Position numbers and translations under genes: made by a program. From the NCBI GenBank assembly GCA_900478215.1, contig LS483478.1, positions 1,736,001 to 1,800,000 on the forward strand: 64,000 nucleotides of DNA. The letters are read 5' to 3'. Below, in pieces: positions 8,054 to 17,644 of this stretch. Each line of letters begins with the position of its first letter. The stretch's first letter is position 1. The DNA is from Salmonella enterica subsp. houtenae serovar Houten (GTDB lineage Bacteria > Pseudomonadota > Gammaproteobacteria > Enterobacterales > Enterobacteriaceae). The notes under the pieces are model-generated. The model made no database searches. It had not been told where the DNA came from and saw only the letters and a program-made list of their open reading frames with translations.

Positions 8054-10330
8054 ATGAGCATTAGTCGTCGTTCTTTTTTGCAGGGGGTAGGCATCGGCTG
8101 CTCTGCCTGCGCGCTGGGCGCTTTTCCGCCCGGGGCGCTGGCGCGCAACCCGGTTGACGGCATTAACGGTAAAACCGCGCTAACGCCAAGTTTGTGCGAA
8201 ATGTGTTCCTTTCGTTGTCCTATTCAGGCGCAGGTAGTCAATAACAAGACCGTTTTTATTCAGGGCAATCCTTCTGCACCGCAGCAGGGGACGCGCGTAT
8301 GCGCCAGGGGCGGGAGCGGCGTCAGTCTGGTCAATGACCCGCAACGGATTGTAAAACCCATGAAACGCACCGGGCCGCGCGGCGGCGGTGAATGGCAAGT
8401 GATTAGTTGGCAACAGGCTTACCAGGAAATCGCGGCGAAAATGAATGTCATCAAAGCGCAGCATGGCCCGGAGACCGTGGTTTTTTCTTCCAAATCGGGT
8501 TCGCTATCCAGCCATCTTTTCCATCTGGCTACTGCTTTTGGTTCGCCTAATACTTTTACTCATACTTCAACATGCCCTGCCGGGAAAGCCATCGCGGCAA
8601 AAGTGATGATGGGCGGCGATCTGGCAATGGATATCGCCAATACGCGTTATCTGGTTTCGTTTGGTCACAATTTGTATGAAGGCATTGAAGTTGCGGATAC
8701 CCATGAATTAATGACCGCGCAGGAGAAGGGAGCCAAAATGGTCAGCTTCGATCCGCGTCTGTCGATATTTTCCAGCAAGGCGGATGAGTGGCACGCTATT
8801 CGTCCCGGCGGTGATTTAGCGGTTCTGCTGGCGATGTGCCACGTCATGATTGATGAACAGCGCTACGATGCGTCTTTTGTTGAGCGTTATACCAGCGGAT
8901 TTGAACAGTTAGCACAGGCGGTAAAAGAGACGACGCCGGAATGGGCTGCCGCGCAGGCCGATGTCCCTGCCGACGTCATTGTCCGGGTGACGCGTGAACT
9001 GGCCGCCTGCGCGCCTCATGCTATTGTCAGCCCTGGTCATCGCGCGACGTTCTCGCAGGAAGAGATCGATATGCGGCGTATGATTTTTACGCTTAACGTA
9101 CTGCTCGGTAATATTGAGCGCGAAGGCGGGCTATATCAGAAAAAAGGCGCGTCGGTTTACAACAAACTGGCCGGGGAAAAGGTCGCGCCGACGCTGGCGA
9201 AACTCAACATTAAAAATATGCCGAAACCGACGGCGCAACGTATCGATCTGGTCGCACCGCAGTTTAACTATATCGCGGCCAGTGGCGGCGTGGTACAAAG
9301 TATTATTGACGCGGCGTTGACCAAGAAGCCTTACCCAATAAAAGCGTGGATTATGTCGCGGCATAATCCCTTCCAGACCGTCACCTGCCGTCCGGACCTG
9401 GTAAAAACGGTTGAGCAATTGGATCTGGTGGTCAGTTGCGATGTCTATTTGAGCGAGAGTGCGGCGTATGCTGACTATCTGCTGCCGGAATGTACTTATC
9501 TTGAACGGGACGAAGAGGTATCGGATATGTCGGGACTGCACCCGGCTTACGCTCTACGCCAACAGGTCGTAGATCCGATTGGCGAGGCGCGTCCGAGTTG
9601 GCAAATCTGGAAAGAACTTGGCGAGCAGTTAGGATTAGGGCAGTACTATCCCTGGCAGGATATGCAGACGCGTCAACTCTATCAGTTGAACGGCGACCAT
9701 ACCTTAGCGAAGGAACTGCGACAGACAGGGTATCTCGAATGGGGCGTCCCGCTGTTATTACGCGAACCGGAATCCGTTCGCCAGTTTACGGCGCGTTACC
9801 CCGGCGCTATCGCGACGGACAGCGATAACACCTATGGCGAACAGCTTCGCTTCAAATCGCCTTCCGGCAAAATCGAACTTTATTCCGCAACCCTGGAGGG
9901 ATTGCTCCCAGGCTACGGTGTGCCGCGCGTTCGTGACTTTACGCTTAAAAAAGAGAATGAGCTTTACTTCATTCAGGGCAAGGTGGCCGTTCATACCAAT
10001 GGCGCGACGCAGTACGTACCTTTACTCAGCGAGCTAATGTGGGATAACGCGGTCTGGGTCCATCCGCAAACGGCGCAAGAAAAAGGCATTAAGACCGGCG
10101 ATGAGATCTGGCTGGAAAATGCCACGGGTAAAGAGAAAGGTAAAGCGCTGGTGACGCCCGGTATCCGCCCGGACACGCTATTTGTCTATATGGGATTTGG
10201 TGCGAAAGCCGGGGCCAAAACGGCGGCGACGACACACGGTATCCACTGCGGCAATTTACTGCCGCACGTGACGAGTCCGGTATCTGGTACGGTAGTGCAT
10301 ACCGCAGGCGTGACGCTGAGCCGGGCATGA
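8054..10330 (+). CDS. phsA: Thiosulfate reductase molybdopterin subunit PhsA
   Basis: 758 residues, the usual size. The N-terminus has a twin-arginine signal (SRRSFLQGVG) for export of the folded enzyme. Cys48, Cys51, Cys55 and Cys83 form the N-terminal [4Fe-4S] site, and Cys174 in HTSTCPAGKA is the likely molybdenum ligand. The enzyme reduces thiosulfate to sulfite and hydrogen sulfide with menaquinol electrons in anaerobic respiration. AGGAGG lies just before the ATG. The gene starts the phsABC operon, overlapping the phsB leader region. Confidence 0.95.
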   Translation: MSISRRSFLQGVGIGCSACALGAFPPGALARNPVDGINGKTALTPSLCEMCSFRCPIQAQVVNNKTVFIQGNPSAPQQGTRVCARGGSGVSLVNDPQRIVKPMKRTGPRGGGEWQVISWQQAYQEIAAKMNVIKAQHGPETVVFSSKSGSLSSHLFHLATAFGSPNTFTHTSTCPAGKAIAAKVMMGGDLAMDIANTRYLVSFGHNLYEGIEVADTHELMTAQEKGAKMVSFDPRLSIFSSKADEWHAIRPGGDLAVLLAMCHVMIDEQRYDASFVERYTSGFEQLAQAVKETTPEWAAAQADVPADVIVRVTRELAACAPHAIVSPGHRATFSQEEIDMRRMIFTLNVLLGNIEREGGLYQKKGASVYNKLAGEKVAPTLAKLNIKNMPKPTAQRIDLVAPQFNYIAASGGVVQSIIDAALTKKPYPIKAWIMSRHNPFQTVTCRPDLVKTVEQLDLVVSCDVYLSESAAYADYLLPECTYLERDEEVSDMSGLHPAYALRQQVVDPIGEARPSWQIWKELGEQLGLGQYYPWQDMQTRQLYQLNGDHTLAKELRQTGYLEWGVPLLLREPESVRQFTARYPGAIATDSDNTYGEQLRFKSPSGKIELYSATLEGLLPGYGVPRVRDFTLKKENELYFIQGKVAVHTNGATQYVPLLSELMWDNAVWVHPQTAQEKGIKTGDEIWLENATGKEKGKALVTPGIRPDTLFVYMGFGAKAGAKTAATTHGIHCGNLLPHVTSPVSGTVVHTAGVTLSRA

Positions 10331-10344
10331 GGAAGGAGGGAACC

Positions 10345-10923
10345 ATGAATCATTTAACGAATCAGTACGTCATGCTGCATGATGAAAAACGTTGTATCGG
10401 CTGCCAGGCGTGTACCGTTGCCTGTAAAGTGCTTAATGACGTGCCGGAGGGATTTAGCCGCGTACAGGTACAAATTCGCGCCCCTGAACAGGCATCCGAC
10501 GCACTAACCCATTTTCAATTTGTCCGCGTCTCCTGCCAGCACTGTGAAAATGCGCCGTGTGTCAGCGTTTGTCCTACCGGAGCGTCATATCGTGATGAAA
10601 ATGGGATTGTGCAGGTTGATAAATCGCGCTGTATTGGCTGCGATTATTGTGTTGCCGCGTGTCCTTTCCATGTGCGCTATCTGAATCCGCAAACCGGCGT
10701 CGCCGACAAGTGTAACTTCTGTGCCGATACGCGGCTGGCGGCTGGCCAGTCTCCGGCGTGCGTATCCGTTTGCCCAACGGACGCGCTGAAATTCGGCAGA
10801 CTGGATGAGAGCGAGATCCTGCGCTGGGTCGGTCAGAAAGAGGTCTATCGCCAGCAGGAGGCGCGTAGCGGCGCAGTCAGTCTGTACCGTCGTAAAGAAG
10901 TCCATCAGGAGGGTAAAGCATGA
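10345..10923 (+). CDS. phsB: Thiosulfate reductase electron-transfer subunit PhsB
   Basis: 192 residues with four ferredoxin-type cysteine clusters: CIGCQACTVAC, CQHCENAPCVSVC, CIGCDYCVAAC and CNFC...CVSVC, binding four [4Fe-4S] centres that carry electrons from PhsC to PhsA. I start at ATG 10345, preceded by GGAGGG; the in-frame ATG at 10327 overlaps phsA and lacks a site. The stop overlaps the phsC start (ATGA). Confidence 0.95.
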   Translation: MNHLTNQYVMLHDEKRCIGCQACTVACKVLNDVPEGFSRVQVQIRAPEQASDALTHFQFVRVSCQHCENAPCVSVCPTGASYRDENGIVQVDKSRCIGCDYCVAACPFHVRYLNPQTGVADKCNFCADTRLAAGQSPACVSVCPTDALKFGRLDESEILRWVGQKEVYRQQEARSGAVSLYRRKEVHQEGKA

Positions 10924-11684
10924 ATACTATCTGGGGAGCGGAACTACACTATGCGCCGGATTATTGGCCGTTGTGGTTAATTTATGCAGGCGTCGTGGTG
11001 CTGCTTATGCTTGTTGGGCTGGTTATCCATGCGTTATTGCGCCGGATGCTGGCGCCAAAAACGGTGGGCGGCGAAGAGCATCGTGACTATCTCTACTCGC
11101 TGGCGATTCGCCGTTGGCATTGGGGAAATGCGTTACTGTTTGTTTTGTTACTGTTAAGCGGTTTATTTGGTCATTTTTCTCTCGGCCCTGTAGCGCTAAT
11201 GGTGCAGGTGCATACCTGGTGTGGTTTTGCCTTACTGGCCTTCTGGGCTGGGTTTGTGCTGATCAACCTCACCACAGGTAACGGACGTCACTATCGGGTA
11301 AATTTTTCCGGACTGGTGACGCGTTGCATACGCCAGACGCGTTTTTACCTTTTTGGCATTATGAAAGGGGAGGCGCATCCGTTTGCGGCAACAGAGCAGA
11401 ATAAGTTCAATCCACTGCAACAACTGGCCTATCTGGCGATTATGTACGCGCTGGTACCGCTGTTAATCATCACCGGTTTGCTGTGTCTCTATCCGCAGGT
11501 TGCGGGTCTGGGCCCCGTGATGCTGGTGCTGCATATGGCGCTTGCTATCATCGGCTCACTGTTTATTTGCGCGCATCTCTATCTGTGTACTCTGGGCGAC
11601 ACGCCGGGACAAATTTTCCGTAGCATGGTTGACGGCTATCACCGCCATCGTACCGCGCCGCGCGGAGATAAGTCCGCCGTCTGA
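10920..11684 (+). CDS. phsC: Thiosulfate reductase cytochrome b subunit PhsC
   Basis: 254 residues with about five transmembrane helices. Membrane His residues in RRWHWGNALL, VHTWCGF, LHMALAI and CAHLYLC are likely haem ligands. It anchors PhsAB to the periplasmic face and oxidises menaquinol. Start overlaps the phsB stop. A strong hairpin follows. Confidence 0.93.
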   Translation: MNTIWGAELHYAPDYWPLWLIYAGVVVLLMLVGLVIHALLRRMLAPKTVGGEEHRDYLYSLAIRRWHWGNALLFVLLLLSGLFGHFSLGPVALMVQVHTWCGFALLAFWAGFVLINLTTGNGRHYRVNFSGLVTRCIRQTRFYLFGIMKGEAHPFAATEQNKFNPLQQLAYLAIMYALVPLLIITGLLCLYPQVAGLGPVMLVLHMALAIIGSLFICAHLYLCTLGDTPGQIFRSMVDGYHRHRTAPRGDKSAV

Positions 11685-11706
11685 CCGTATTCATAAAATA
11701 AAGTAA

Positions 11707-11740
11707 GCAAGAAAATGTGCCTTGTGTCACATTTTCTTGC
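11707..11740. terminator. Hairpin between phsC and dacD
   Basis: GCAAGAAAATGTG pairs perfectly with CACATTTTCTTGC (13-bp stem, 8-base loop). It is symmetric and lacks a long T-run, but its place after phsC suits transcription termination. Confidence 0.6.
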
Positions 11741-11807
11741 AATTTATCCATGTTTGTTTAACTGAACTTCCGTAAAAAGAACGGCAAATAGAGACCATCC
11801 TGAGGAC

Positions 11808-12980
11808 ATGCTGTTGAAACGCCGTTTGTTTATTGCCGCTTCTTTATTCGCGATGCACCTTTCTCCTGCGCTTGCGGACGATGCCGTAAGTTTTGCTCCC
11901 CAACCGCCAGCCATTGATGCAGGCGCCTGGGTGTTGATGGATTACACTACGGGACAGGTTCTTACCGCCGGTAATGAACACCAGCAACGCAATCCCGCCA
12001 GTCTCACCAAGCTAATGACGGGCTACGTCGTCGATCGCGCCATCGATAGTCATCGTATCAGCCCTGACGATATCGTCACCGTTGGGCGCGACGCCTGGGC
12101 GAAGGATAATCCGGTTTTTGTCGGCTCCTCCTTGATGTTTTTAAAAGAAGGGGATCGCGTGTCGGTACGTGATTTAAGCCGTGGCTTAATTGTGGATTCC
12201 GGTAACGATGCCTGTGTGGCGCTGGCGGATTATATCGCGGGCGGACAGCCGCAGTTTGTGGCGATGATGAACAGCTATGTGAAAAAACTCAATCTGCAGG
12301 ATACCCATTTTGAAACCGTCCACGGTCTGGATGCGCCGGGACAACATAGCTCCGCGTATGACCTGGCCGTACTCTCCCGGGCGATTATTCACGGCGAACC
12401 TGAATTTTATCACATGTACAGCGAGAAGAGCCTGACCTGGAACGGTATCACGCAGCAGAACCGCAACGGCTTGTTATGGGATAAGACAATGCATATCGAC
12501 GGGCTTAAAACCGGACACACGTCGGGGGCGGGATATAATCTTATCGCATCGGCGGTGGATGGGCAGCGTCGACTTATCGCCGTCGTGATGGGAGCGAAAA
12601 GTTCGAAAGGCCGTGAAGAACAGGCGCGAAAACTGTTGCAGTGGGGCCAGCAAAACTTTACGACAGTGCAGATTTTGCGCAGCGGCCAAAAAGTGGGCAG
12701 CGAACGGATCTGGTACGGGGACAAAGAAAAGATTGCGTTGGGTACGGAACAAGACTTCTGGATGGCACTGCCTAAAGCGGAAATTCCGCATATCAAAGCA
12801 AAATATGTGCTGGATAGAAAAGAGCTGGAGGCGCCGATCGCCGCTCATCAACAGGTAGGTGAAATAGAGCTCTACGATCGAGATAAACTGGTTGCCCAGT
12901 GGCCGCTGGTCACTCTGGAATCGGTGGGTAAAGGCGGTATGTTCTCTCGTCTGAGCGACTATTTTCAGCATAAAGCGTAA
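11808..12980 (+). CDS. dacD: D-alanyl-D-alanine carboxypeptidase DacD (PBP6b)
   Basis: 390 residues with signal peptide ending SPALA-DD. The active-site motifs are in order: SLTK (SxxK) in NPASLTKLMTGY, SGN in VDSGNDACVA, and KTG in LKTGHTSGAG. The C-terminal beta domain and amphipathic anchor (GGMFSRLSDYFQHKA) match PBP5/6 proteins that trim peptidoglycan pentapeptides at the periplasmic membrane face. TGAGGA precedes the ATG. Confidence 0.95.
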   Translation: MLLKRRLFIAASLFAMHLSPALADDAVSFAPQPPAIDAGAWVLMDYTTGQVLTAGNEHQQRNPASLTKLMTGYVVDRAIDSHRISPDDIVTVGRDAWAKDNPVFVGSSLMFLKEGDRVSVRDLSRGLIVDSGNDACVALADYIAGGQPQFVAMMNSYVKKLNLQDTHFETVHGLDAPGQHSSAYDLAVLSRAIIHGEPEFYHMYSEKSLTWNGITQQNRNGLLWDKTMHIDGLKTGHTSGAGYNLIASAVDGQRRLIAVVMGAKSSKGREEQARKLLQWGQQNFTTVQILRSGQKVGSERIWYGDKEKIALGTEQDFWMALPKAEIPHIKAKYVLDRKELEAPIAAHQQVGEIELYDRDKLVAQWPLVTLESVGKGGMFSRLSDYFQHKA

Positions 12981-13091
12981 GCCGTTGTCACACGCCATGC
13001 ACCTCAAACTCCGGCGCCGCAAAGGGAAGAGTGCGAGTCTGCTCACATAATAATCACGCTATCCTTGTGGCGTTGAAAGTTAAAAATTACA

Positions 13092-13107
13092 CTGTATATA
13101 AATACAG
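13092..13107 (+). promoter_or_regulatory. sbmC: LexA box of sbmC
   Basis: CTGTATATAAATACAG matches CTG-N10-CAG with near-perfect symmetry, 19 bases upstream of the sbmC ATG. sbmC is a known SOS gene. Confidence 0.9.
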
Positions 13108-13125
13108 TGTAATGGTGGAGGCAGC

Positions 13126-13593
13126 ATGGATTACGAAATCAGGAAGGAACAAAAACGTAAGATAGCCGGTTTCCATATGGTCGGCCCATGGGAAAAAACC
13201 ATAAAGCAGGGTTTTGAACAACTGATGATGTGGGTAGACGGAAAACAAATCGTCCCGATCGAATGGATAGCCGTTTACTACGATAATCCGGATGAAGTGC
13301 CTGCGGAAAAACTTCGCTGCGATACCGTTGTTTCCGTAGCGGAAAATTTTGTCCTGCCGGACAATAGCGAAGGCGTGATCGTGACTGAAATCGAAGGCGG
13401 CGAATACGCGACGGCTGTCGCGCGTGTCGAAAATGACGATTTTGTGACGCCGTGGTATCAGTTTTTTGACGCGTTGCTACAGGATAATGCTTATCAGATA
13501 GCCTCTGCGCCCTGCTTTGAAACCTATCTGAATAACGGCGACGAGGACGGATACTGGGATATTGAAATGCATATTCCGGTACGGCGGAAGTGA
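13126..13593 (+). CDS. sbmC: DNA gyrase inhibitor SbmC/GyrI
   Basis: 155 residues matching GyrI (MDYEIRKEQKRKIAGFHMVG...). It has the GyrI-like/SOUL-type fold with no catalytic residues. The protein binds gyrase, limits supercoiling and protects against microcin B17 and some gyrase poisons. A strong LexA box directly upstream predicts DNA-damage induction. GGAGG precedes the ATG; a terminator-like stem follows. Confidence 0.93.
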   Translation: MDYEIRKEQKRKIAGFHMVGPWEKTIKQGFEQLMMWVDGKQIVPIEWIAVYYDNPDEVPAEKLRCDTVVSVAENFVLPDNSEGVIVTEIEGGEYATAVARVENDDFVTPWYQFFDALLQDNAYQIASAPCFETYLNNGDEDGYWDIEMHIPVRRK

Positions 13594-13612
13594 TCGGTTC
13601 GTTTTCAACCTG

Positions 13613-13659
13613 AAAATAGCGGACGGATAATTTGTTCCGTTCGCCAGGGCGCTATTTTT
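13613..13659 (+). terminator. Terminator after sbmC
   Basis: AAAATAGCG and CGCTATTTT form a stem with a T-run on the plus strand, between sbmC and yeeA. Confidence 0.6.
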
Positions 13660-13711
13660 GCTCTAAAGCAGGTATAATGCATTTTTTGCCATTCCCGTAA
13701 GGAGTGCAAAA

Positions 13712-14770
13712 GTGCGTGCTGATAAGTCATTAAGCCCCTTTGAAATACGGTTGTACCGTCATTATCGCATCGTGCATGGCATCCGTATCGCCCTGGCGTT
13801 CATTCTTACCTTTCTGTTGGTTCGTCTGTTTTCTATTCCCGAAGGCACATGGCCGCTTATCACTTTAGTGGTGATTATGGGACCCATCTCATTCTGGGGA
13901 AATGTAGTGCCTCGTGCTTTTGAGCGCATAGGCGGTACGATTCTGGGCGCGGCGTTAGGGCTGGTGGCGCTACGCCTGGAGCTCTTTTCCTTACCGCTGA
14001 TGCTGGTGTGGTGTGCGGTAGCGATGTTTTTGTGCGGATGGCTGGCCTTAGGGAAAAAACCGTATCAGGCACTACTAATAGGCATAACGCTCGCCGTTGT
14101 TGTCGGCGCTCCCGCTGGTGATATGGATACGGCATTATGGCGTGGCGGGGATGTGATTTTGGGGTCGCTACTGGCGATGTTGTTTACCGGCATCTGGCCG
14201 CAGCGCGCCTTTTTGCACTGGCGCATCCAACTGGCGCATTGCGTCACGGCGTATAATCGGGTGTATCAGGCGGCGCTATCGCCGAATTTGCTGGAGCGCC
14301 CCCGGTTGGATAAACATTTGCAACAGTTGCTGAGCGATGTGGTCAAAATGCGCGGGCTGATAACGCCCGCCAGTAAAGAAACCCGGATACAAAAATCTAT
14401 TTTCGAGGCCATTCAGACCATCAACCGCAATCTGGTTTGTATGCTTGAATTACAAATCAATGCCCACTGGGCGACGCGCGCCAGCCATTTTGTGATGCTT
14501 AACGCACATACGCTGCGTGAAACCCAGCAGATGACGCAGCAAACTTTGTTAACGATCGCCCACGCGTTGTATGAAGGGAATGCGCAGCCAGTAATGGCAA
14601 ATACCGGTAAACTGAATGATATCGCTGCTGAGTTGCGGCAGCTAATGAACGAACAGCAGAGCGACACGGTGGCTGAAACACCCATCCACGGCTATGTTTG
14701 GCTAAGTATGGAAACGGCCCGACAGTTGGAACTGCTTTCACATTTGATCTGTCGGGCTTTGTGCAAATAA
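13712..14770 (+). CDS. yeeA: YeeA, FUSC-family inner membrane protein
   Basis: 352 residues with a cluster of transmembrane helices in residues 20-160 followed by a cytoplasmic helical domain, the half-size architecture of the FUSC/aromatic-acid exporter (AaeB-like) family. Substrate unknown. A GTG start at 13712 is supported by AAGGAG nine bases upstream and by the start of homologous sequence (MRADKSLSPFEIRLYRHYRI). Confidence 0.88.
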   Translation: MRADKSLSPFEIRLYRHYRIVHGIRIALAFILTFLLVRLFSIPEGTWPLITLVVIMGPISFWGNVVPRAFERIGGTILGAALGLVALRLELFSLPLMLVWCAVAMFLCGWLALGKKPYQALLIGITLAVVVGAPAGDMDTALWRGGDVILGSLLAMLFTGIWPQRAFLHWRIQLAHCVTAYNRVYQAALSPNLLERPRLDKHLQQLLSDVVKMRGLITPASKETRIQKSIFEAIQTINRNLVCMLELQINAHWATRASHFVMLNAHTLRETQQMTQQTLLTIAHALYEGNAQPVMANTGKLNDIAAELRQLMNEQQSDTVAETPIHGYVWLSMETARQLELLSHLICRALCK

Positions 14771-15014
14771 AAAGCAGACAGGGTGAATGAATTCGTTGCT
14801 GCTTCGATTCAGCAAAGATTAAGAGTATGATACTAATATAAGGATAAAATGAGTATTACTGGCAACGGTTTTATTCCCGAATGTTCAGGTTCTCACTGGC
14901 GGCGACGTAACAGCGTCTCCTTTGGCGGCTTGAAGTATGACGGGGATAAACGTAATGTTTATCCACTAGCAGTTGCTGAACGAATCCGAATCTCACATTA
15001 TCAGGGGTGTAAAA

Positions 15015-15350
15015 ATGGAAACAACCAAGCCTTCTTTCCAGGACGTGCTGGAGTTTGTTCGTCTGTTCCGTCGTAAAAATAAACTGCAGCGTGAAATTCA
15101 GGACATTGAGAAGAAGATCCGTGACAACCAGAAGCGTGTACTGCTGCTGGACAACCTGAGCGACTACATCAAGCCAGGTATGAGCGTTGAGGCGATTCAG
15201 GGCATCATCGCCAGTATGAAAAGCGACTATGAAGATCGCGTTGATGATTACATCATCAAAAATGCCGAAATTTCCAAAGAGCGTCGCGATATCTCCAAAA
15301 AGCTGAAGGCGATGGGCGAAATGAAACACGCCGATGTTAAAGCCGAATAA
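15015..15350 (+). CDS. yeeX: YeeX, DUF496 protein
   Basis: 111 residues ([20 protein letters not shown]...), mostly charged alpha helix and probably coiled coil, as in the conserved DUF496 family of unknown function. I start at ATG 15015; a longer frame from 14973 covers unconserved sequence. The upstream frame at 14849 is out of phase and not conserved. A GCAGTGGGAGC stem-loop follows at 15360-15390. Confidence 0.9.
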
Positions 15351-15359
15351 TGCGCTACG

Positions 15360-15390
15360 GCAGTGGGAGCTTATACCAGGCTCTCACTGC
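15360..15390 (+). terminator. Stem-loop after yeeX
   Basis: GCAGTGGGAGC pairs with GCTCTCACTGC (one G-T wobble) around nine bases. The following T-run is short. Confidence 0.45.
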
Positions 15391-15425
15391 AGTTTGCCCC
15401 CCGTCAGCTACCATTTGCGTCAATA

Positions 15426-15722
15426 TTATTTTGACCAGTATACGGTAAGTTTCTTCTCTGCCAGCTTTCCTTTCAGGCGTGCTATGTCATGACGTTTTCG
15501 ATCCAGCATCAGATCCACCACGCTACCGCTATGCGCCACGTTCAATCCGTATAATTCGCACTCTTCGACCAGTGACAGCAGGGTGTCAAACCCCGGCTTA
15601 GGTAAAAGCATCTGGCTGGCGATAGCGCTAAGCGTGGCCGCTTCACCTGGTCGAAACGGATTTTGCGTTATACAGGCTTCTTGCACCAGTCTCCAGGCTT
15701 GCTGCAAGGTTGCTCTCGCCAC
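15426..15722 (-). pseudogene. pduX: pduX (L-threonine kinase), C-terminal fragment
   Basis: About 96 residues match the C-terminal third of PduX (ATLQQAWRLVQEACITQNPF ... YGLNVAHSGSVV, LMLDRKRHDIARLKGKLAEK). The family is about 300 residues; the N-terminal GHMP kinase domain and last ~15 residues are absent. PduX makes L-threonine phosphate for the nucleotide loop of B12. The fragment faces away from the cbi remnants, as in the ancestral divergent pdu/cbi arrangement, so everything between was removed. Confidence 0.85.
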
Positions 15723-15739
15723 TCATTTCTGCTGGTGAG

Positions 15740-16050
15740 GGAAGCGGTGATTTTCTATATTCTGGGCTACAGCATGGGTAAACCGCGACGTGATGACCGG
15801 GCTTGACCGGCTCAACTGTCGACGAGGCGCTAGTGCTGGTTGACGCCCAACATTTTCGCCATCAGCCCATTCAGTGTTTGAGTCATGGGCAAAATATCGC
15901 CGGGGTGGTGGTGCGACAAACGTGTTATATATTGCTGGATGAACCCAGTGCCGGTCTCGATCCCGCAGGGTGCGCCCAGATGATCGCCATAAAACAGAAA
16001 CGGAGTTTTTTCATCGAATGCAAAAGTGCGTATTCAGAGAGGCGTCATGA
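15740..16050 (+). pseudogene. cbiO: cbiO (cobalt transporter ATPase) remnant
   Basis: Short pieces of an ABC ATPase are readable: VDEALVLVDAQHFRHQPIQC, LSHGQ (decayed signature), then LLDEPSAGLDPAG (Walker B) and finally the CbiO C-terminal end MQKCVFREAS with stop at 16048-16050. The Walker A region and several stretches between are deleted, and frames shift. The stop overlaps cbiP's ATG as ATGA, the native junction. Confidence 0.8.
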
Positions 16051-17467
16051 CGCAGGCAGTTATGTTGCAGGGGACGGCATCCGATGCCGGCAAAAGTATG
16101 TTGGCGGCGGGTTTATGCCGTATTTTTTATCAGGATGGACTGCGTACCGCGCCATTTAAATCGCAAAATATGGCGCTTAATTCTGGCATAACGCCGGATG
16201 GCAAAGAGATGGAGCGGGCGCAGATTTTTCAGGCGGAAGCCGCGGGAATCACACCAGATGTGCGTATGAATCCGGTACTGCTCAAACCGACGAGCGATCA
16301 CAAAGCGCAGGTCGTGCTGATGGGCAAAGTGACGACTAATATGGATGCGGTCAGTTACCATGACTATAAGCCACGTTTGCGTGAGTAAGTTCTTGCGGTC
16401 TATAACAGCTTGGCGCGGGAATATGACGTTATTGTGCTGGAAGGAGCCGGAGGCCCGGCAGAAATCAATCTGCGCGATCGTGATATCGTCAATATGGGTA
16501 TGGCGGAAATAGCGCAGTGTCCGGTTATTCTGGTAGCAGATATCGATCAAGGTGGCGTATTCGCCGCTATCTATGGCACGTTGGCGCTGCTGCATTCCGG
16601 TATCGAACAAATCGAATCGCTGACCGGCGTCCCGGTCCTGGGGGGGATGCCGTGGCTGGATGTGGATCTGGAAGATGAAGATGGCGTCGCGTTGCAAAAC
16701 GGTAAATATCGGGGTAATGACCAGCGTGATATCACTATTGCCATCGTGTACTTGCCGCACATATCTAACTTTACGGATTTTAACCCTCTTGCAGCTCAGC
16801 CGGAGGTTTGCATACGTTATGTCCGCCGCCCGGAAAAGTTGACTGACGTTAATATGGTGATCCTGCCAGGCAGTAAGAACACGCTGGGCGATCTCGCCTG
16901 GCTGCGCGAAAGCGGGGTGGCATGCGCGGTATTGCAGGCACATCGGCAGGGCGCGCTGGTAATGGGGATTTGCGGCGGTTACCAGATGCTGGGCGACACC
17001 ATTATGGATGAGGTTGAGTCGGAGCTGGGTACACAGCCGGGTCTGGGGCTGCTCAATACGATCCCCCGCTTTGCGCAGGATAAAACCACGACGCAGGTTG
17101 ACGCGATCCTGTCAGGCGAGTTGCCCGGTTGGCTGGCGGCCGCGGCGGGACTACCGGTACGCGGTAATGAAATTCATATGGGGGAAACAGTGCTGCAGGA
17201 GGGGGGCCGTACGGCCATGACGCTACAGAAAAATGGATGCCATGTGGCGGATGGTACTTATCTTCACGGCCTGTTTGACAGCGATGTGTTTACCCACGCT
17301 GTGGTCAATGGCTTACGGGCGCGAAAAGGGCTTGCGTCGCGGGATACTGCTTTTTGTTATGCGGAGCATAAAGCGCGACAATTTGTCTTCTGGCGAAAAC
17401 GATGCGACAACGCATTGATATTGATAAGATTTACACCATGATGCAACAGCATCAGGAGCCTGTATGA
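16047..17467 (+). pseudogene. cbiP: cbiP (adenosylcobyric acid synthase), stop and frameshift
   Basis: Nearly full-length CbiP, a glutamine-dependent amidotransferase of B12 synthesis. The N-terminal P-loop-like GTASDAGKSMLAAGLCR and amidotransferase motif GICGGYQMLG are visible. Translation is broken by TAA at 16386-16388, where Gln (CAA) is expected between KPRLRE and VLAVYNSL. A one-base loss near 17380 shifts the last 30 codons; the true end ...MMQQHQEPV is readable in the next frame to 17467. The lesions post-date or accompany loss of the rest of the operon. Confidence 0.88.
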
Positions 17468-17589
17468 TGATTCTGGTGACGGGCGGGGCGTGTAGCGGAA
17501 AAAGCCGCTATGCTGAAACCTTAATTGGCGATGCGCCGCAGGTATTGTATATCGCCACCTCGCATAATCGCGGAGCACAAAATCAGTAA
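17464..17589 (+). pseudogene. cobU: cobU, first ~33 codons only
   Basis: Starts at ATG 17464 (overlapping the cbiP end) with MMILVTGGACSGKSRYAETL ... VLYIATS and then enters unrelated sequence and TAA. CobU is the adenosylcobinamide kinase/guanylyltransferase of about 180 residues. The P-loop normally reads GGARSGKS; here it is GGACSGKS. cobS and cobT should follow but are missing, so a second deletion joins cobU to erfK. Confidence 0.88.
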
Positions 17590-17644
17590 TGTGAGAAAAA
17601 AGCTATACTTAATGCACATCTGCCGCGACAGAGGAAGGGATATA

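Noticed and set aside
14849..15076. 75-codon frame before yeeX
   Set aside because: It overlaps yeeX in another frame and shows no family resemblance.
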